Shown here: piece after piece, positions 8,934 to 11,360 of the stretch | Layout of the letters: every line of letters begins with the position of its first letter | How positions within the stretch are numbered: position 1 is the first letter of the stretch | Assembly (NCBI GenBank): GCA_017646225.1 | Contig: JAGCMZ010000088.1 | Location: 1-11,360, forward strand | Reading direction: 5' to 3' | DNA: 11,360 nucleotides | Origin: Paludibacteraceae bacterium | GTDB lineage: Bacteria; Bacteroidota; Bacteroidia; Bacteroidales; Paludibacteraceae | Position numbers and translations under genes: made by a program | The notes under the pieces: generated by a model | Told to the model about the DNA's origin: nothing | Database searches by the model: none | The model's input: the letters and a program-made list of their open reading frames with translations, nothing else

Positions 8934-10958
8934 TTATTCTTGATAGGTTATTTTTAGGGTAACTTTGCCATTGATACCTGGCATGGGGTAATTGCGCACC
9001 ACTTCGTATTGTTGATTCAGCAAGTTATTAACATCGACCGATACGTAAAAATCGCACTTTTTATAATTGAATTGCGTTCCCAACGACACATCGTGCGTAA
9101 ACCAAGGTTCTACGTAATTAACTGGTATATTGGCACTTTGCTCGTAGCGCTCGCCCGTGTAAATAAAACTGTAATGCAAATGCCATCCTTTATAACCCAG
9201 CTGCAACAAGGCCGAGGCACTGTGCCAAGGGGTATAGGCAATTTGTCCTCCGTAATAAGGACTATTGGGGTTCGATACATCTTGTGCCTGCGTATACGTG
9301 TACGTCCCTTTCAAGCCCATCGACCAATTATCGTCAAAACGGAAGCCCATATCGAACGTAACGTCTGTACCGATAATTTGTACCTTGCCCAAGTTCATCA
9401 TCTGCCAACGGAAGGGGTTAGAAGCAGGTACCGAAACAATTTTATTGGTAACAAAGTTGTAGTACGCATCGGCTTGCACACCCACCGACTCTAGCACATC
9501 GCCAGGGTGTTGATAACGATAGGTTACGCCCACATCTACCTGGTCTGCTATTTCGGGTTGCAACGAAGCATTGCCTATAAAAGTATAGTACAAATCGTTA
9601 AATGTAGGCATTCTAAATGCACGCTTGTAAAATGCCCTGATATCAAACAATTGGTCTAACATAGGGCGTACCGCCAACACCACAGCAGGAGTAAACACAC
9701 TCCTAGGAGCACTTGCCACGCCTTTTTCTACTTGTTCGTGTACAAACGTACCCAACACGCTGGCTTGCAATTTAACATAGTCCCAATTAAAATCGGTTAC
9801 GGCCGATAGGTACCCTGTATAACGTGTCGGAAAAACAAAACCCGCCACATCGCTGGCTAAATAATTCCACTGAAAATCGGCCGACAAGCCTAATTTCCAC
9901 CATCGATACACCGTAAACGCATTGGCTACCGATAAGTAAGCTTCTTGCTGCTGATACGTATTGTCAATGTATCGGGTTACGGTATCGGGATTCAGGTAAC
10001 GGGTATAGTCGTAGGCATATTTTGCCTTTACCATGAGTTCGTAAAACGATAGCACTTTTTGCTGATACGAACCTTGCAAAAAGAAGTTATTATCCCATTG
10101 TCGCTGATGATGTTCGTACACATTGCGCGCCACATACCCCGGCAAACCACGGTTAGAGTAATAATTGTACACCTGTGCTTTCCAACTGCCTTTGTGCAAC
10201 TTTCCAAACACAGCTGCTTCTGCCCTAACAGCATTGATATCGGCATTTTCGCGTACCATGGTGGTATCGTACAGCACCGTACCATCGGGGGCTTGCTTGT
10301 AGTTTCTAAAATGATAACGCCCCGTAGCATATGTATACTCAGCACTTACCGATGTAGCAATGGAATCGGTCCATTTTTGTTGCCACAACACGGCTGGGTT
10401 GGCCAATCCAAAAGAGCCTGCTTTTAGTGTTCCTGTAATTTTTGTTTTGCCACGCGTAAATTCGGGATGCTTGGTAGTTAAGTAGATGGTTCCCGCCGCC
10501 CCATAATCTTTTGCCGCCTGCAAAATATCGGTTTTATGACCGTTGTAGAGTTGAATTTCTTGCAAGTTATCAATTGAGAATCGCCCCAAATCAATTTGTC
10601 CGTTTTGTGCATTACCCAACTGAATACCATCGTAAAAAACACCCATTTGTTGGGTACCCATACTCCTGATATTGATGGTTTTAATACCACCCACTCCACC
10701 AAAATCTTTCAGCTGCACGCCCGAAAAAAAGCGAATGGCATCGGCCACCGATTGGGTATTGAGTTTGGTAAGCACCTCGCTATCCATACTTTGCACAGGC
10801 ACCACAGCAGCACGCTTACGGGGCTGGGTAAACTCAACCTCGGTTAGTTCGTATATGTGTGCCGTATCAAAAGCAGAGAACACCAGCTCTTGCCCATATA
10901 ACCCATGGTTACACAGCCAAGTACACAATAATAAAATAACAGCATAAATACGTTTCAT
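8934..10958 (-). CDS. btuB: BtuB-like TonB-dependent outer-membrane receptor for cobalamin
   Basis: Encodes a 674-residue TonB-dependent receptor for energised import across the outer membrane. Residues 1-22 are a signal peptide (MKRIYAVILLLCTWLC, cleavage near GLYGQ). A possible TonB box is IYELTEVEF (about 35-43). The plug spans about 50-165, with SVADAIRFFSGVQLKDFGG, INIRSMGTQQMGVFYDGIQL and DYGAAGTIYLTTK. The 22-strand-type barrel follows, with QLFDIRAFYKRAFRMPTFND and ASLQPEIADQVDVGVTYRY, and ends with VNNLLNQQYEVVRNYPMPG as in BtuB-like receptors. The frame is open further up to an ATG at 11121-11123, but those 55 extra codons lie inside the riboswitch and encode no export signal, so I chose ATG 10956-10958. 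AAAAGG lies 8 bases before this ATG. The substrate is inferred from the riboswitch and the BtuG-like partner; the protein alone would be a generic small receptor. Confidence 0.9.
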   Translation of the reverse strand: MKRIYAVILLLCTWLCNHGLYGQELVFSAFDTAHIYELTEVEFTQPRKRAAVVPVQSMDSEVLTKLNTQSVADAIRFFSGVQLKDFGGVGGIKTINIRSMGTQQMGVFYDGIQLGNAQNGQIDLGRFSIDNLQEIQLYNGHKTDILQAAKDYGAAGTIYLTTKHPEFTRGKTKITGTLKAGSFGLANPAVLWQQKWTDSIATSVSAEYTYATGRYHFRNYKQAPDGTVLYDTTMVRENADINAVRAEAAVFGKLHKGSWKAQVYNYYSNRGLPGYVARNVYEHHQRQWDNNFFLQGSYQQKVLSFYELMVKAKYAYDYTRYLNPDTVTRYIDNTYQQQEAYLSVANAFTVYRWWKLGLSADFQWNYLASDVAGFVFPTRYTGYLSAVTDFNWDYVKLQASVLGTFVHEQVEKGVASAPRSVFTPAVVLAVRPMLDQLFDIRAFYKRAFRMPTFNDLYYTFIGNASLQPEIADQVDVGVTYRYQHPGDVLESVGVQADAYYNFVTNKIVSVPASNPFRWQMMNLGKVQIIGTDVTFDMGFRFDDNWSMGLKGTYTYTQAQDVSNPNSPYYGGQIAYTPWHSASALLQLGYKGWHLHYSFIYTGERYEQSANIPVNYVEPWFTHDVSLGTQFNYKKCDFYVSVDVNNLLNQQYEVVRNYPMPGINGKVTLKITYQE

Positions 10959-10964
10959 AAAACC

Positions 10965-10983
10965 AGCCTTTTGCGCGAAAGCT
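10965..10983 (-). promoter_or_regulatory. Possible expression-platform hairpin masking the btuB ribosome site
   Basis: Between aptamer and start codon the minus strand can form AGCTTT (10978-10983) pairing with AAGGCT (10965-10970), with one U-G pair and a 7-base loop. The 3' arm contains most of AAAAGG (10967-10972), the best ribosome-binding candidate, 8 bases before the ATG. No T tract follows, so translational rather than transcriptional control is the better guess. Structure and role are inferred. Confidence 0.35.
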
Positions 10984-10998
10984 ACTTTACAATATGAA

Positions 10999-11171
10999 AT
11001 ATTGGCAGGTTTTCTGACTTGTTTCGTTTCAAACTCCTTCCCAACCTCAAAGGTCAGTGGATTTAGTTTTGTTTGAAATGGTTTTAAGAAACTTACAGCA
11101 GCGCGACTGTTCAGGATTTTCACCTGATTCCCTTTTCAATGAAGCAACGAGCGTTGCTTTATCACCAATAC
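10999..11171 (-). ncRNA. Cobalamin (B12) riboswitch upstream of btuB
   Basis: The minus-strand leader aligns with the cobalamin aptamer. The B12 box AGTCAGAAAACCTGCC is at 11004-11019. Other conserved blocks are AAGGGAATC (11126-11134) and the P3 hairpin TCAGG/CCTGA (11111-11127). The core GTCGCGCTGCTGTAAG (11092-11107) is close to that of the E. coli btuB leader. Next come CCACTGACC with the P6-like hairpin ACCT-TTG-AGGT (11044-11060) and TGGGAAGG (11036-11043). A hairpin AAGCAACG/CGTTGCTT (11142-11159) fits P2. P1 is closed by GTATTGG (11165-11171) pairing with CCAATAT (10999-11005) through one G-U pair. The 3' end lies about 40 bases before the btuB ATG. Binding of adenosylcobalamin or a related form should repress btuB-btuG. 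Confidence 0.95.
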
Positions 11172-11175
11172 GAGG

Positions 11176-11205
11176 CAAAGTTACGATTTTTTTTTGTGTT
11201 ACAAA
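11176..11205 (-). promoter_or_regulatory. Bacteroidota-type promoter of the btuB-btuG operon
   Basis: On the minus strand TAACTTTG (11176-11183) matches the -7 consensus TAnnTTTG exactly, and TTTG (11202-11205) lies 18 bases upstream, close to ideal spacing. Transcription would begin a few bases downstream, near 11170, which coincides with the first base of riboswitch stem P1. That agreement between two independently found features supports both. Confidence 0.75.
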
Positions 11206-11212
11206 AAAAAAT
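11186..11212. repeat. Perfect 12-bp A/T inverted repeat over the btuB promoter
   Basis: ATTTTTTTTTGT (11186-11197) and its exact complement ACAAAAAAAAAT (11201-11212) are separated by three bases. The repeat contains the -33 TTTG and most of the spacer, and stops 2 bases short of the -7 box. It could be an operator, a bent A-tract element or chance symmetry of two A/T runs. The rest of 11213-11360 holds a tandem GGTGAGGC pair (11214-11229) and no gene that I can see. Confidence 0.6.
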
Positions 11213-11213
11213 T

Positions 11214-11229
11214 GGTGAGGCGGTGAGGC
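11214..11229. repeat. Tandem GGTGAGGC pair
   Basis: The 8-base unit GGTGAGGC occurs twice back to back just upstream of the btuB promoter. It is a short local duplication with no evident function. Confidence 0.5.
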
Positions 11230-11360
11230 GATGCAATCTGACGACATTTGGTGGAGGTCGGAATACGATTGATATGTGCAAAAAAGTTAAGCAAATTGTG
11301 TTGTTTGAGTGAAGCGAGTTCACATTTTGTAGTTTTTGTATGTGTAACTCCCGACCGAAA

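Noticed and set aside
9009..9494. 161-residue plus-strand ORF
   Set aside because: Antisense to the conserved 3' part of the receptor gene; composition is that of a reverse-strand shadow with no domain or start signal.
11047..11247. 66-residue minus-strand ORF over the riboswitch and promoter
   Set aside because: It lies in the aptamer, runs across the promoter palindrome, has a poly-Lys/Phe artefact from the A/T runs and resembles no protein family.
11309..11323. GTGAA/TTCAC inverted repeat as a terminator or operator
   Set aside because: Five-bp stem with no T tract and no gene it could serve inside the window.
11256..11356. GGTCGG (11256-11261) and CCGACC (11351-11356) as ends of an inserted element
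   Set aside because: Six-base match only, with no extended arms, target duplication or coding content between them.

Overview
The window reads as Bacteroidota DNA. The evidence is a nearly complete sprA/sov gene (the translocon of the type IX secretion system, T9SS, known only from this phylum), TAnnTTTG-type promoter motifs typical of the phylum, and a TonB-dependent receptor paired with a surface beta-propeller lipoprotein. All four genes I can support lie on the minus strand; every long plus-strand ORF is an antisense shadow. The sequence is moderately AT-rich. The vitamin B12 uptake layout resembles Bacteroidales, but genus or species cannot be fixed from this window.

Right end to middle (11360 to 7750): a B12-uptake operon. 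A Bacteroidota promoter at 11176-11205 starts a leader that folds into a cobalamin riboswitch (about 10999-11171, with a textbook B12 box). It is followed by a BtuB-like TonB-dependent receptor (8934-10958) and, 4 bases later, a YncE/BtuG-like beta-propeller lipoprotein (7802-8929). A perfect 13-bp hairpin with a T tract (7751-7781) ends the operon. The lipoprotein is inferred to capture B12 outside the cell and the receptor to import it; the riboswitch would shut the pair off when B12 is plentiful.

Middle to left end (7704 to 1): a ruvA-sprA pair behind a likely promoter at 7671-7704. ruvA (7052-7642) is intact and encodes the Holliday-junction-binding subunit of RuvABC. sprA begins 3 bases after the ruvA stop and runs off the left edge with an estimated 50-100 codons missing. 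Two things are odd about sprA. A single in-frame amber codon (4223-4225) splits an otherwise open and conserved frame into 941 and about 1407 codons. Its start is TTG, placed directly against a GGAG motif. The frame on both sides of the stop is clean SprA sequence, so this is a point nonsense change (real or sequencing error), not an old pseudogene.

The main open question is whether sprA is functional. If the TAG is real, T9SS should be lost unless the codon is suppressed. I found no mobile element, CRISPR array, tRNA or rRNA, and no clearly undescribed system.
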